Assembly: GCF_001044235.1 (NCBI RefSeq)
Contig: NZ_JYNL01000009.1
Span: 1-64,000, forward strand
From: Mycolicibacterium chlorophenolicum
GTDB lineage: Bacteria > Actinomycetota > Actinomycetes > Mycobacteriales > Mycobacteriaceae
DNA: 64,000 bases
Direction of reading: 5' to 3'
Shown here: piece by piece, positions 49,734 through 58,220 of the stretch
Layout: each line of letters starts with the position of its first letter
Numbering within the stretch: position 1 is the first letter of the stretch
Notes under the pieces: model-generated
What the model was told of the DNA's origin: nothing
The model's input: the letters and a program-made list of their open reading frames with translations, nothing else
The model's database searches: none
Program-made: the position numbers and the translations under genes

Positions 49734-49873
49734 GTGTCCTTCAAGAGGCGCAGTACCTCCATTTCCTCGACCATCACTCGGTCCAGAGCGGCTTGTACCG
49801 CGGCCACATGCTGCGGGTCGCGGCCCGCGTGGTCAGCCTCGGCCTCGTCGTCGCGATCACGCGTCGGCACCAT
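49730..49873 (-). CDS. Short partner (putative antitoxin) of the Doc toxin
   Basis: 47 aa if started at ATG 49873 (75 aa from 49957). Acidic with a C-terminal helix AVQAALDRVMVEEMEVLRLL that could bind the toxin cleft. It lacks a visible Phd DNA-binding domain, which is unusual for Doc antitoxins; a longer N-terminus would not add one. Coupled to the toxin by GTGA. Confidence 0.6.
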   Translation of the reverse strand: MVPTRDRDDEAEADHAGRDPQHVAAVQAALDRVMVEEMEVLRLLKDT

Positions 49874-49922
49874 CACGCGATGATATGCAGATGGGCAGGA
49901 CTCCGACGGCAGGGAGACACGC

Positions 49923-50624
49923 GTGAACGCGATCGCACTTCGCACTTTTCTCGGCAACCGCCGTTACCTTCCTCCCAGTAATCCGAGCGCGATCGAGCTG
50001 GGCGTTCCACGGGTGCACTACGAGAGCCTGGACAGTGTCTGCACGGTGTCGAGCTGCTTGGACTGGCGAGCCGACATCTGCATGTCGGCGCTCGACGCGC
50101 CCGGCCGCGCGCCCGATGTGGTGGTCGGCAGCGTTGAGTTCCTCGTCCTGCGGCTGGGCTACGAGCCGGTCGGGGACGTGCTGCCTCAGTTCGGCGAGCG
50201 TGCGGCCGACTTTGCCGTGCTGTTCACCGACTCTTGGCTCGGCGCAGATCTCGACGAGAACGATGACTTCACCGCGGGGATGCCGATCAGCGTGGCATTG
50301 CTGGTTCTGGGCGCGCAGGTGGAGATCGCTGATCCCGAGCTGCGGGCGTGGGCCCTGGCCGAGGTCGTTCATACGATGCTGCCGACCAGCGCGGGCTTGG
50401 TGCTGATGGCAGCCGATCTGCACCAGAGGCGAGCCAGTGCCACGGCCTCGCGTGCTCTGGCCTCCGTCGCCCCGCCCGATCCGGACTGGTCGCGCATCGG
50501 CTGCTCGCGTGTCCCCGGTCACCCGTCGTTCTTCGGCCGGTCGACCGCTTACACCTACCTCGACGATGCGCGTGCCGCACTCGCCGGATGTCGCGACCGA
50601 ACCGTTCGCGTGCCGGTCGGCTGA
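49923..50624 (+). CDS. Hypothetical protein, GNAT-type region possible
   Basis: 233 aa from GTG 49923. SALDAPGRAPDVVVGSVEFL, LRLGYEPVGDVLPQFGERAA and MLPTSAGLVLMAADLHQRRA suggest an alpha/beta enzyme-like fold, perhaps related to acetyltransferase or phage proteins, but no motif is decisive. Divergent from the Doc operon. Ends near the nucleotidyltransferase-like gene. Confidence 0.6.
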   Translation: MNAIALRTFLGNRRYLPPSNPSAIELGVPRVHYESLDSVCTVSSCLDWRADICMSALDAPGRAPDVVVGSVEFLVLRLGYEPVGDVLPQFGERAADFAVLFTDSWLGADLDENDDFTAGMPISVALLVLGAQVEIADPELRAWALAEVVHTMLPTSAGLVLMAADLHQRRASATASRALASVAPPDPDWSRIGCSRVPGHPSFFGRSTAYTYLDDARAALAGCRDRTVRVPVG

Positions 50625-50674
50625 AGCGGTCCGTCCTAGGCTGCTCGACGTGTCGACGTTTCGAAGCCAGGTGC

Positions 50675-51796
50675 TCATGACCGGCGCCTCCTGGGCTGAC
50701 CGCCAGGGCCTATCAGGTCCTGCACAAGCCTCGTCGATCGCAGGGGAATCGGTGTGTCGGGGAAGAACCGAGCGACGATGTCCCACGCTTGTCGCCGAGT
50801 GGTGACATGCAGACAGTCGATCAGCCTCACACAATCCTCGCGGTCCGACGTCGACTGTCCCGCAAGTATCTTCATGGCCAGGAGATGGTCCGCCGGCGTG
50901 GACATCACTTGCAGATGCGGGTGATCGAAAACCCGCGGCCCCTCCCCCGGGTTCCTCGATGCATAGCTCGCGGCGTGATCATTCAGCCACGTGTTTGGCC
51001 ACCGACGTGCGTGAGCGATGTCGCGGACCGCGTTGACCACTGGGACATCTGTGCTGAACATCGCACCGATGTCTCGCGTACCGGCTCGGACCGTTTCGTA
51101 GGCCACGAGCATGGTCACATCGCCGATCACGTGCACCTGCCCGATCACGCCTGCGCGTTCGAGGCGCGCCGCGAGGTCGGTGAACGCGTCGAGCGTGTCG
51201 TCGCGACCGAATAGCGGTTCGAACACGGACACCCTTCCGTCGTCGGCGAGGTCGTAGCGATCAACGTAGATGCCGCGCCGGCGGAACGCTGCGGGCGTGC
51301 CCGCCAATGCGTAGAGCCGGGCTGACGGGAGATCGCTGACCCACCAGGCCGAGGTGAGGAACCGTTCCCAGGTGACCGTCCACAGCGGGCTCGGAGTCCC
51401 GTAGTGGGCTGTGATGTCCTCGGCAGCTGCGGCAAGGAGCGCGTCGTAGCGTGGCTCGCCGGTCAGGCCAGGTTCCGCCTCGATCAGGGACAAAGCGGAG
51501 CGTCCGACTTCTGCTGCGCCGCGGCGGAATTCCAGGAACATGCGCCAGCGGGTGGGCTCCGATTCCGTGTGCGCGATGGAGCGGGCAATCTCGGCGAGGG
51601 TAAGAGCTCGGGCAGCGGGCATGAGGTCGGTGCGGGCGCCGCGACGCAGGGTTACCGACAGGATCGCGGATCGTGAGTAACCGGCGACTCGGTCGATGCG
51701 GCGCGAGGACACGATGCTGCGCGCCCGGGCGGCGGAGACACCCCAGTAGTGCGCGGCCTGATCGATTGTCCACAAAGGACCCACCGACCCCAACAT
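50675..51796 (-). CDS. HTH plus nucleotidyltransferase-like protein (AbiEii/DUF6036-type)
   Basis: 373 aa. The N-terminal 50 residues include a helix-turn-helix (WTIDQAAHYWGVSAARARSI). Residues about 185-330 resemble nucleotidyltransferases of toxin-antitoxin systems: HVIGDVTMLVAYETVRAGTR, then DIGAMFSTDVPVVNAVRD, WPNTWLNDHAAS and HLLAMKILAGQSTSDREDC. The canonical pattern is RaTkDIDA, while here the second acidic residue is Gly (DIG), so the metal site may be damaged or altered. HTH and domain fused in one protein resemble an AbiEi/AbiEii combination. Divergent from 51900. Confidence 0.65.
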   Translation of the reverse strand: MLGSVGPLWTIDQAAHYWGVSAARARSIVSSRRIDRVAGYSRSAILSVTLRRGARTDLMPAARALTLAEIARSIAHTESEPTRWRMFLEFRRGAAEVGRSALSLIEAEPGLTGEPRYDALLAAAAEDITAHYGTPSPLWTVTWERFLTSAWWVSDLPSARLYALAGTPAAFRRRGIYVDRYDLADDGRVSVFEPLFGRDDTLDAFTDLAARLERAGVIGQVHVIGDVTMLVAYETVRAGTRDIGAMFSTDVPVVNAVRDIAHARRWPNTWLNDHAASYASRNPGEGPRVFDHPHLQVMSTPADHLLAMKILAGQSTSDREDCVRLIDCLHVTTRRQAWDIVARFFPDTPIPLRSTRLVQDLIGPGGQPRRRRS

Positions 51797-51899
51797 ACGC
51801 GCGCTGTGCGCTCATGTTGAGGGCCGGGTAGCGCGCCTGGGGGACCCCGCGAGCTGCCGTGCATTGCAGAATGGAGGGCGACGACGAGAGGGGGACGCG

Positions 51900-52958
51900 A
51901 TGAGCAGACGCGGAACAACGCCGTGGGCGGCGACCAGCATGCCCGACATCCGCCGCCAGTGGTGCCGTGCGATCGACGCGGTCGCGAACTACTCCTGGGA
52001 CCACCTCTTCACCGAATTACCCCCTCAGCCACCAGCGCAGCTCGTCGCGATGCGCAAGCGCATCGACCGGACGAAGGCGAAGATGGCGGCGATCTCCGAA
52101 GTTCTCAAAGACGAGGCAGCAGCCATCCGGAGCGCACCCTTGTACTGGGTGTCGCGCGAGGCGGTCGATACGGTGATGCATGCCGCGGACACCCTCCCGG
52201 AGTGGACACCCGCCATCGCCGCCCCAGCGCAATCGGGGTTCCTCTGCTGGGCGAAGACCGCGGGCACCACGACGTGGGCCACACCGTCGGCGGAGCACAC
52301 CGAGGCCTCACTCGGATCCAGCGACTACTCCCCCATGCCACTCGATGCGGCCACCAACATCACCGAACTACCGTGGGACGGCATCGTATGGTGGACTCGC
52401 CCTGACGGCCTCATGCAGCTCCTACCCTGCAGCCGGGACACTTCGGCGACGACCGCGCTCACCCGGGTCGGCATGTCATCGCCGGTCTGGGGCAGCCACA
52501 CGGTCATGCTCAATCCGGACGTACCGCGCACCGCCGAGGTTCAGAAAGCGGTCGGGTCGCACCCCTTCGTGAGCGGGCTCGGTGCCGCCTGGCTTCTCAT
52601 GGGCCAGGCCAACGTCACTGAAACCCGCACCATCGGTCAGCCCACGCCTCCGACACCGCCGACCGACAGCGACACCGACGACCTGGAGGCATCACCGTCG
52701 GCACCCTCGGCGGTCACCATCGTCGACCTTCTCCGACGTGGCTCAGCCACCCGCCGCTCGACCGGTGCCGGCAAGCAACTCGACCACCGCATCCCGGTAG
52801 AGGGCTACTGGCGCCAACAGCCCTGCGGGCCGCGCAACAGTCAACGTCGACCCCAGTACATCGACGACTACGTCAAGGGCCCCACCAACGCTCCACTCAT
52901 CGCCAAAGAACGCGTCCACGTCTTGCGCACCCGACCCGGAACCGACCTCGAGCCATGA
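51900..52958 (+). CDS. Hypothetical protein of actinobacterial mobile elements
   Basis: 352 aa from ATG 51900 (an in-frame ATG at 51864 has no support). Helical N-terminus (RRQWCRAIDAVANYSWDHLF, RKRIDRTKAKMAAISEVLKD), a middle with LPWDGIVWWTRPDGLMQLLP and a Pro/Thr linker. The C-terminus has DLLRRGSATRRSTGAGKQLD, YWRQQPCGPRN and YIDDYVKGPTNAPLIAKERV, a tail seen in phage and plasmid proteins of actinobacteria. The function is unknown. Divergent from the AbiEii-like gene. Confidence 0.7.
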   Translation: MSRRGTTPWAATSMPDIRRQWCRAIDAVANYSWDHLFTELPPQPPAQLVAMRKRIDRTKAKMAAISEVLKDEAAAIRSAPLYWVSREAVDTVMHAADTLPEWTPAIAAPAQSGFLCWAKTAGTTTWATPSAEHTEASLGSSDYSPMPLDAATNITELPWDGIVWWTRPDGLMQLLPCSRDTSATTALTRVGMSSPVWGSHTVMLNPDVPRTAEVQKAVGSHPFVSGLGAAWLLMGQANVTETRTIGQPTPPTPPTDSDTDDLEASPSAPSAVTIVDLLRRGSATRRSTGAGKQLDHRIPVEGYWRQQPCGPRNSQRRPQYIDDYVKGPTNAPLIAKERVHVLRTRPGTDLEP

Positions 52959-53161
52959 AAAAACCGGCCACCGCGCGCTAGCTCCGACCGACAGCTACTC
53001 CCACACACGGGGCGAGAGCGAATCGACCGTGACGAACGCCTTTCGGGACGCCGTTGCCGCGGCCACGGCCGGTACGCCCTATAGTCCGACGCCAAGCGCG
53101 GCTTCGATGCGCGCCCGACCTCGCCGATACTCGCTGGCGGGCGTTTTACCAGCGCCAGGGA

Positions 53162-53591
53162 CTATTGCACGTCGGGTCGCCGGTGGACGATCGCGTCGAT
53201 CACCGCATTCGCGCGCCGGCCGGGCGCGGCGAGGTCCCGCACACCATGCTGGGCGGCTGCCGCCCCGCTATCGAACAGGGGAACCGAACTGACGTAGTCC
53301 ATAGCTGCCCGCACCACCTCGGGCGGCAGGTCGCGGCGCGCACCGGCCAGTCGCAAGGCCAGCAGCTGATCTCCGTGACAGCCCGCCCATCCAACGCATA
53401 GACGGGCTTGGGCCGTGTTCGGTGAATTCTTGTGGCAGAGAAACACTTCGGGGGGCTGAGCAGCGGTGTCCCGGTCGTATGCGGCGCTTTTGACGTACTC
53501 GCTGGCGGCCCACACCCCCGAGGGGAACGTCGCGGCGGTAGGGGCACGACTGACATGGTCGCGGCGCGGGCCCGCGGATATCGCGGTTCAC
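53162..53591 (-). pseudogene. DUF6283-like gene interrupted by a one-base frameshift
   Basis: The N-terminal part starts at GTG 53591, overlapping the methyltransferase stop (GTGA), and reads NRDIRGPAPRPCQSCPYRRD. The continuation in another frame reads VWAASEYVKSAAYDRDTAAQ, PPEVFLCHKNSPNTA and LCVGWAGCHGDQLLALRLAG. Together these give the CxxCPYRxDVPSGVWxxxEY and CHxxxx...CxGW pattern of DUF6283 proteins. The frames join if one C is removed from the run at about 53519-53524. Could be a real mutation or a sequencing error. The likely role is zinc binding; unknown. Confidence 0.65.
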
Positions 53592-54580
53592 GCCGCGGCC
53601 TGACGATCGGCCAGCGCCTGTGCGACCCGCTGGCCCAGCCATCGTGCGACGGGAACCGGCACTGCGTTGCCGATCTGGCGCTTGACTTGCTTGGCCGTGC
53701 CGAGGAACTGGTAGTCGTCGGAGAATCCCTGGGCGCGTGCGCATTCACGGTTGGTGAGCATCCGGTGATAGACACCGCCGGAGGTCACCGTGGCCAAGCC
53801 ATGGTGGTTGCCCCCTGCGGTGATGGTGGCCAGCGGATGCTGGTCGGCACGGCGTGGTCGGGCGTTGCGCCGGTACATCACCAAGTGCGGGACATCGATC
53901 TCGGCGATCTGGTCGATCTGCGGGGAGACGTACAGGCGGCGGGTGAGTCGGGCACCGGGATCGGCTTCCAGGATGGCGGCCGCCGGCACGACCTCGGGCG
54001 GAGGGGGTGTGAGGTCGACGACGCCACCGCGGGTGAAGACACCGAACCAGCGACGTCGACGTTGGGGTGCGCCGAAGTGGGCGGCATCGAGGACCGCGGT
54101 TTGGGCGCGGTATCCCAACGCGCGCATGCCGTCGAGCCACCATTGGTACAGAACCCAATCGGCGAATTCCGGGACGTTCTCGACGATGACAGCTTCGTAG
54201 CCGTGCGCCTCGGCGGCAGCGATGACGGCGAACGCGGTGGCGCGGTCGAGTGCGCCTGCATCGTTACGGCTCATCTCCTCGTCGACGGGCAGTTTCTTGC
54301 GCCCGCCGGCGGGGGTGTGCCACACGCATGACGGTGAGGCCCACAACAGGGTGGTGCGGGGGAACCGTCGCATGTCGGCGTCGTGGAGGTTGGCCAAATG
54401 ATGCTCGGTGTCGGGATGGTTGAGGCGGTGGGTGTCGACGGCGGTTTCCCAGTGATTGGCGCAGGCGTCGATGCGGTAGCCGGCCTGGCGCAGTCCTTCT
54501 GAGGATCCGCCTGCGCCGGAGAAGAAGTCGGTAACCGTGAGTCCGAGCGATCGCGCGGGGCTGTCGATGAGTGAGCGCAT
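53588..54580 (-). CDS. C5-cytosine DNA methyltransferase
   Basis: 330 aa. Motif I VTDFFSGAGGSSEGLRQAGY, motif IV WASPSCVWHTPA with the catalytic Cys (the usual PPCQ is SPSC here), motif VI VIVENVPEF, motif VIII APQRRRRWFGVF and IX-X MLTNRECARAQGFSDDYQFL, GNAVPVPVARWLG. Transfers methyl from SAM to cytosine C5. No restriction gene adjacent, so likely orphan. A short palindrome and shared 17-mer lie upstream (54602-54621). The downstream gene is coupled by GTGA but frameshifted. Confidence 0.9.
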   Translation of the reverse strand: MRSLIDSPARSLGLTVTDFFSGAGGSSEGLRQAGYRIDACANHWETAVDTHRLNHPDTEHHLANLHDADMRRFPRTTLLWASPSCVWHTPAGGRKKLPVDEEMSRNDAGALDRATAFAVIAAAEAHGYEAVIVENVPEFADWVLYQWWLDGMRALGYRAQTAVLDAAHFGAPQRRRRWFGVFTRGGVVDLTPPPPEVVPAAAILEADPGARLTRRLYVSPQIDQIAEIDVPHLVMYRRNARPRRADQHPLATITAGGNHHGLATVTSGGVYHRMLTNRECARAQGFSDDYQFLGTAKQVKRQIGNAVPVPVARWLGQRVAQALADRQAAA

Positions 54581-54601
54581 GTCACCCTCCCGTCAATAAT
54601 T

Positions 54602-54621
54602 AAGTGGCTTGCCACTTACAA
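54602..54621 (-). promoter_or_regulatory. Palindromic operator-like sequence of the methyltransferase gene
   Basis: AAGTGGC-TT-GCCACTT at 54602-54617 is a perfect palindrome about 22 bases upstream of the methyltransferase ATG. It is part of a 17-base sequence, with 16 identical positions, found upstream of the ribbon-helix-helix gene at 48298-48314. Confidence 0.55.
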
Positions 54622-55042
54622 TAGCCGGCGACGCGTTGCGGCGCCAGGCCATGTCTGTCGGAGACTCCAAACCTGTGCGATGCGCGCCCAGCCAACATCC
54701 ACGATCGAGGCGGCGGGACGAAGTTCGGGGAGATCCGAACTGCCCCGTCGCGAGCGGTCACGGGACATCTCAGGCTCGTCGATCGTCAATCGCCGTGCGT
54801 CTCGATTCGCGTGGCGCAAGGTGATATCGCATGGGCGGAGCTTCACTTGACCCGGCTCGTGCCGCGGCTTCTCTCGACCGGCGTAGTGGCGAATCCTGTT
54901 GGTGCGCATGTATTCACGTCCGCCGCGGAGATGAGCAGCTTTGGCCGCGGCGGGCACCGACTCAGCGGCATTAAGTAGTTGCGCGATGGTCGACGTTCCG
55001 GGCGATCCTGTTGGCCTTCCACGGCGGGACCCAGGTGCGACA
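54622..55042. other. Stretch between the methyltransferase promoter and the MazG-like remnant
   Basis: On the minus strand a basic frame (about 100 aa at 54616-54910) is open but has no ribosome binding site and is Arg-rich. It may be the former 3' extension of the frameshifted gene. Nothing else is supported. Confidence 0.35.
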
Positions 55043-55350
55043 TTAGGCGCTGGAGCGGGGCGCCACGTCGGCCCACCGCGCGGCGATGAGGGACGAGGGT
55101 GCGACGCCGAGCTGGTGGGCAGCGCCGAGCGCAGCCAGAACACATCGCCGAGTTCCGCCAGGACGTCAGCGGTTTCGGCGCGCCCGTAGGAGCGTTTGAT
55201 GAGTGCGCCGACGACTTCTCCGCCTTCTTCTCCGACCTTCGCCACCCTCACCCAATCGCATCGCTGGACACCGAGCCGGTCGAGGTGTTCCCCGACGTCC
55301 TTGGCTAGCGCGTCGAGGTCGGTGAGTGTGCGTGGCTGCGTCGTCGACAT
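55043..55350 (-). pseudogene. MazG-like nucleotide pyrophosphohydrolase gene with a frameshift
   Basis: ATG 55350. The first frame has DVGEHLDRLGVQRCDWVRVA, KVGEEGGEVVGALIKRS and ADVLAELGDVF, which contains the EExGE and ELGD motifs of MazG-like enzymes. After GDV the correct C-terminus is in another frame (LAALGAAHQLGVAPSSLIAA, then RWADVAPRSSA and a stop at 55043). Removing one G in GATGTGTTCTGG restores a protein of about 101 aa. Such enzymes hydrolyse NTPs to NMPs and pyrophosphate. The second frameshift in this operon. Confidence 0.65.
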
Positions 55351-55591
55351 GTGTTCTCCCCTAGGTTCTCGGGTGTGGGCACTGCACGCGCCGCGCTCCC
55401 CCGGATTGGAGTGTGGCGGTTACAGCGGTGGTCAGAACAGACGGACACGGGCAGGACGCACACAATTTCCGAGCAATGGCCTGGCGGGTGTGTCCGATGT
55501 CGGAGTCAGTCGATGCTCGTTTCGATGCACGGTCCCATCAACCGGCGGCTCGCGGGGGAGGCAGTCAGGCGCTCAGGCCACGGGAGGCGCT

Positions 55592-56059
55592 TCATCCGGT
55601 TGTCCGAGCGGGTGCGGCGTGGCCGAGGAGCGAGAGTTGGTTGTCGGCATCCAGAGAGTTGATTTGCCAGCTGTGCGGGAGAACGGCCATGTGGTGCTCG
55701 GTGAGCAGCCAGTAGTTGACGAGCTCGAAGACTTCGGGCAATGGTGTTCGAAAGACTTGTTCGGATTCGTGGTGGATCGTCTGCCCGGCTTCGTACCCGT
55801 CGGCGTACCAGCCGGTTTCGCCGCTGATGAACCTTGCGGTGAACGGGAGCCCGGGTCGCTGTTGCGTTATTTCGACCGTGTGGGTGGTTTCGGTGACGAC
55901 GAAGTCGAGCACGTCGGCGCCGTGGCGGTCTGCTGAGGTGTGATCTTGGTCGAAGACGGAAGCGACCGATTTCAAAAGTGGGGGCGCGGCGAGCGCCTCG
56001 ACGAGCGGAGGGTTGCCCCGATCAGTAAGGCCTGCGGTGCGGAGTGCGTTGGCAGTCAT
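55592..56059 (-). CDS. Hypothetical protein divergent from the FHA-HTH regulator
   Basis: 155 aa from ATG 56059 (an upstream extension to 56143 crosses operator repeats). DVLDFVVTETTHTVEITQQR, ARFISGETGWYADGYEAGQT and VFELVNYWLLTEHHMAVLPH. A beta-rich N-terminal half and a helical C-terminal half. Not recognised. Its promoter region contains two of the AGATGAAGCA repeats, so it may be under the same control as the FHA-HTH gene. Confidence 0.65.
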   Translation of the reverse strand: MTANALRTAGLTDRGNPPLVEALAAPPLLKSVASVFDQDHTSADRHGADVLDFVVTETTHTVEITQQRPGLPFTARFISGETGWYADGYEAGQTIHHESEQVFRTPLPEVFELVNYWLLTEHHMAVLPHSWQINSLDADNQLSLLGHAAPARTTG

Positions 56060-56078
56060 GAGTTGGAAAAACCTCCCG

Positions 56079-56372
56079 GTGCTACACAAATAGATGAAGC
56101 AGATGGGAGGACTATAACCACGCGTCAGCATCACATGCAACACCTAAAGATGAAGCATCCCGCGGTTACCCGTGTTGCGGTACGCACCCTATGGGAGCGT
56201 TGCGTCAAGCCATCTGAACTGCACATACCCGTCCGTCGGCTAGCGCAGACGTGGGAAACGCCCAACCGCCCCCCAGCGGCAGATGCCGCGCAAAGATGCA
56301 GCACCTAATCAGTTTTGCCCGTCGAATCGCCCCTGGTGTGCGATTTAAAGATGAAGCAGCATGGGATAGGAT
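56079..56372. promoter_or_regulatory. Divergent regulatory region with AGATGAAGCA repeats and a leaderless promoter
   Basis: AGATGAAGCA occurs at 56092-56101, 56148-56157 and 56349-56358, the last two preceded by AA. A longer 23-base similarity links the first two: the site plus GTGT-GCA spaced elements on the minus strand. Near-copies GCA(A/G)CACCTAA lie at 56137-56147 and 56299-56308. TAGGAT at 56367-56372 is a -10 element 6 bases before the GTG of the FHA-HTH gene, with no ribosome binding site, so that mRNA is leaderless. The third repeat lies between -35 and -10. Confidence 0.6.
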
Positions 56373-56378
56373 CCGGCC

Positions 56379-57461
56379 GTGCCGGAAATCTCCCCGCTGC
56401 TGGTGGCGACCAGCAGCGCCACGACGTTCGCAGTTCAGCCAGACAATGGTGTCGCCACGCTGGGTCGCGACCCCTCGGCGACGATTCACATTCCCGACAA
56501 CCGCGTCTCCCGGCGACACCTGCTGTTCGAGCCTCGTGAGGACGGCTGGCACGCCGTCGACACCAGTCGCAACGGCACCTATCTGGCCGGCGAGCGTTTC
56601 GAGGACATCGTGATCAGTGGCGCCATGGAGGTGCACCTCGGTGCACCCGACGGCATTCCCGTCCGACTGACGCTGACCGAGACGGCCCCCCCTCGCCCCG
56701 CCGATCCGGCAGAACCCGACGCGGACGCCGATCTCGAGGAAGACTTCGCTGACGACACCGAGGATGTCGACCCCATCATCGCTCGGGTCGGATCTCAGGT
56801 CGCTGCCCGCCGTGAAGAGCTCGGATTAGCCCAACGCAAGCTGGCCCGCGATGGCGTGGTTGCCGCCGGTGCCCTCATCGCGCTCGAGAAGGGGCGCCGG
56901 TGGCCGCGGGCAAAGACCATATCCAAACTCGAAAATGCACTTGGTTGGCCTGCCGGACATCTCGGAGAGCTGCGCGACGAAGCCGAGGCCTCGCTGTCGA
57001 CGACAGTAGAGGCTCCCCTGCTGGCCAGCGCAATCGAACTTCACCTGACCACACTGAGAGCCTCCATCGACCGGCTCCCCGATATCACCGATCCTGAGTA
57101 CACACCGGTGGCGACGTCAATCTTGGCCGACCTGCGCAACGTGGAGCAGGTCGTGGCCAATGCCGCGCGGACGGCAAAGGGCACGCCGGCGATCGCGCGC
57201 ACACTCGGCGCCGTACGCCAGATGTATGGAGACCTCATGACCCAGGCGGCGCGCTCGCCGTACGCCACTCTCGGTCAGCGTCTCTACGCCACCCGGACCG
57301 CAGGCGGGCTGACCGCCGAGGAGGCCGCCAACGCTGCCGGCGTCGCCGCGGGCGCGGTCCTGGCCGTGGAGGACGGCCAGGACGTCGACCCGGTCACGGC
57401 CGCAGCCCTTGCAGCGCTCATCTCCCAGCTCCAGGGCCCCGGTCGAATCGCTTCGCGATGA
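56379..57461 (+). CDS. FHA-domain plus HTH transcription regulator
   Basis: 360 aa from GTG 56379. FHA domain at about residues 1-90: ATLGRDPSATIHIPDNRVSR with GR and SRRH (28-47) and SRNGTYLAG (63-71), which are the phosphothreonine-binding loops. An acidic linker (DADADLEEDFADDTEDVD) follows. An XRE-like HTH is at about 130-190 (RREELGLAQRKLARDGVVAA, RWPRAKTISKLENALGWP). A second XRE-like segment at about 305-355 (LYATRTAGGLTAEEAANAAG). The stop overlaps the start of the lipoprotein gene. Likely a phosphorylation-dependent regulator, working with the kinase at 58221-60146. Confidence 0.85.
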   Translation: MPEISPLLVATSSATTFAVQPDNGVATLGRDPSATIHIPDNRVSRRHLLFEPREDGWHAVDTSRNGTYLAGERFEDIVISGAMEVHLGAPDGIPVRLTLTETAPPRPADPAEPDADADLEEDFADDTEDVDPIIARVGSQVAARREELGLAQRKLARDGVVAAGALIALEKGRRWPRAKTISKLENALGWPAGHLGELRDEAEASLSTTVEAPLLASAIELHLTTLRASIDRLPDITDPEYTPVATSILADLRNVEQVVANAARTAKGTPAIARTLGAVRQMYGDLMTQAARSPYATLGQRLYATRTAGGLTAEEAANAAGVAAGAVLAVEDGQDVDPVTAAALAALISQLQGPGRIASR

Positions 57462-58204
57462 CGATGAGGCCCCGCGGTGCACGCGCGGCCGGCGCCGTGG
57501 CGGTCGTGTGCGCGGCCGCGGTCACCGGGTGCACGACGACCATCCCTGGTGCGGCGCACACGTTACGGACCCAACCACCCCTCATGTCTTCAACCGCGGC
57601 GCCGCCGGCCGGGGACAGCCCCTCGGGCGGCTTCATCACGCCGACGTCCTTGGGAACGAAGCTCCTCAAGCGCGACGCCGTCGCAGCGACCGTGGGAGAC
57701 GCCGGCCTCAAGCCGATACAGACCTACGACAAGCCGGATTTCAGTTCGGTGATGCAACCTCAGCAGTGTGACTACCGGGCATTCCCGGCGCGCAGCACGG
57801 CCTACATGAGTTCGCTCCTGGAAGGCATGGCTGGGGAGGCCAACAGCGACGACGCGACCGGTGTGCTGGCGGCGCAGGTTGTTTCGTCCTGGGCGACGGT
57901 GGACCACCCCAAGATGGTGCTGTCGACCATCACCGGGGAATGGCGCCTGTGCCCTGATGGCCAGGCGTTCACGTCGTTTTCCAACGGTGATACGACACCG
58001 TGGATTAGTGGGCCGATCACGACGGCGTCAGAGGATCGGGCAGTCTCGCTGATGACTCGTCAGAAGGGGGCCGCGAAGACGTGTGCGCACGTCGTGGCCA
58101 CGCATCTGAACACGGTGATCGAGGCGTTGGTGTGTGGGCCGGGTGACACTGTTGCCCAGGCCAGCGTCATCGCGGATGGACTCGTAGCGAATCTGCGGGC
58201 CTGA
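57458..58204 (+). CDS. Lipoprotein with PknH-type extracellular sensor domain
   Basis: 248 aa, ATGA-coupled to the FHA-HTH gene. Lipobox AVTGC with Cys25. The rest (about 60-245) follows the PknH C-terminal sensor-like pattern: KRDAVAATVGDAGLKPIQTY, QQCDYRAFPARSTAYMSS, EWRLCPDGQAFTSF, KTCAHVVATHLNTVIEALVC, and a final helix. Four Cys in two pairs. Mycobacteria have such domains in PknH and in separate lipoproteins; the ligand is unknown. Works at the outer face of the membrane. Confidence 0.85.
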   Translation: MTMRPRGARAAGAVAVVCAAAVTGCTTTIPGAAHTLRTQPPLMSSTAAPPAGDSPSGGFITPTSLGTKLLKRDAVAATVGDAGLKPIQTYDKPDFSSVMQPQQCDYRAFPARSTAYMSSLLEGMAGEANSDDATGVLAAQVVSSWATVDHPKMVLSTITGEWRLCPDGQAFTSFSNGDTTPWISGPITTASEDRAVSLMTRQKGAAKTCAHVVATHLNTVIEALVCGPGDTVAQASVIADGLVANLRA

Positions 58205-58220
58205 CCGCAAAAGTGGAGCG

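Noticed and set aside
53432..54331. 300-aa plus-strand frame
   Set aside because: Antisense to the C5 methyltransferase, whose motifs are complete.
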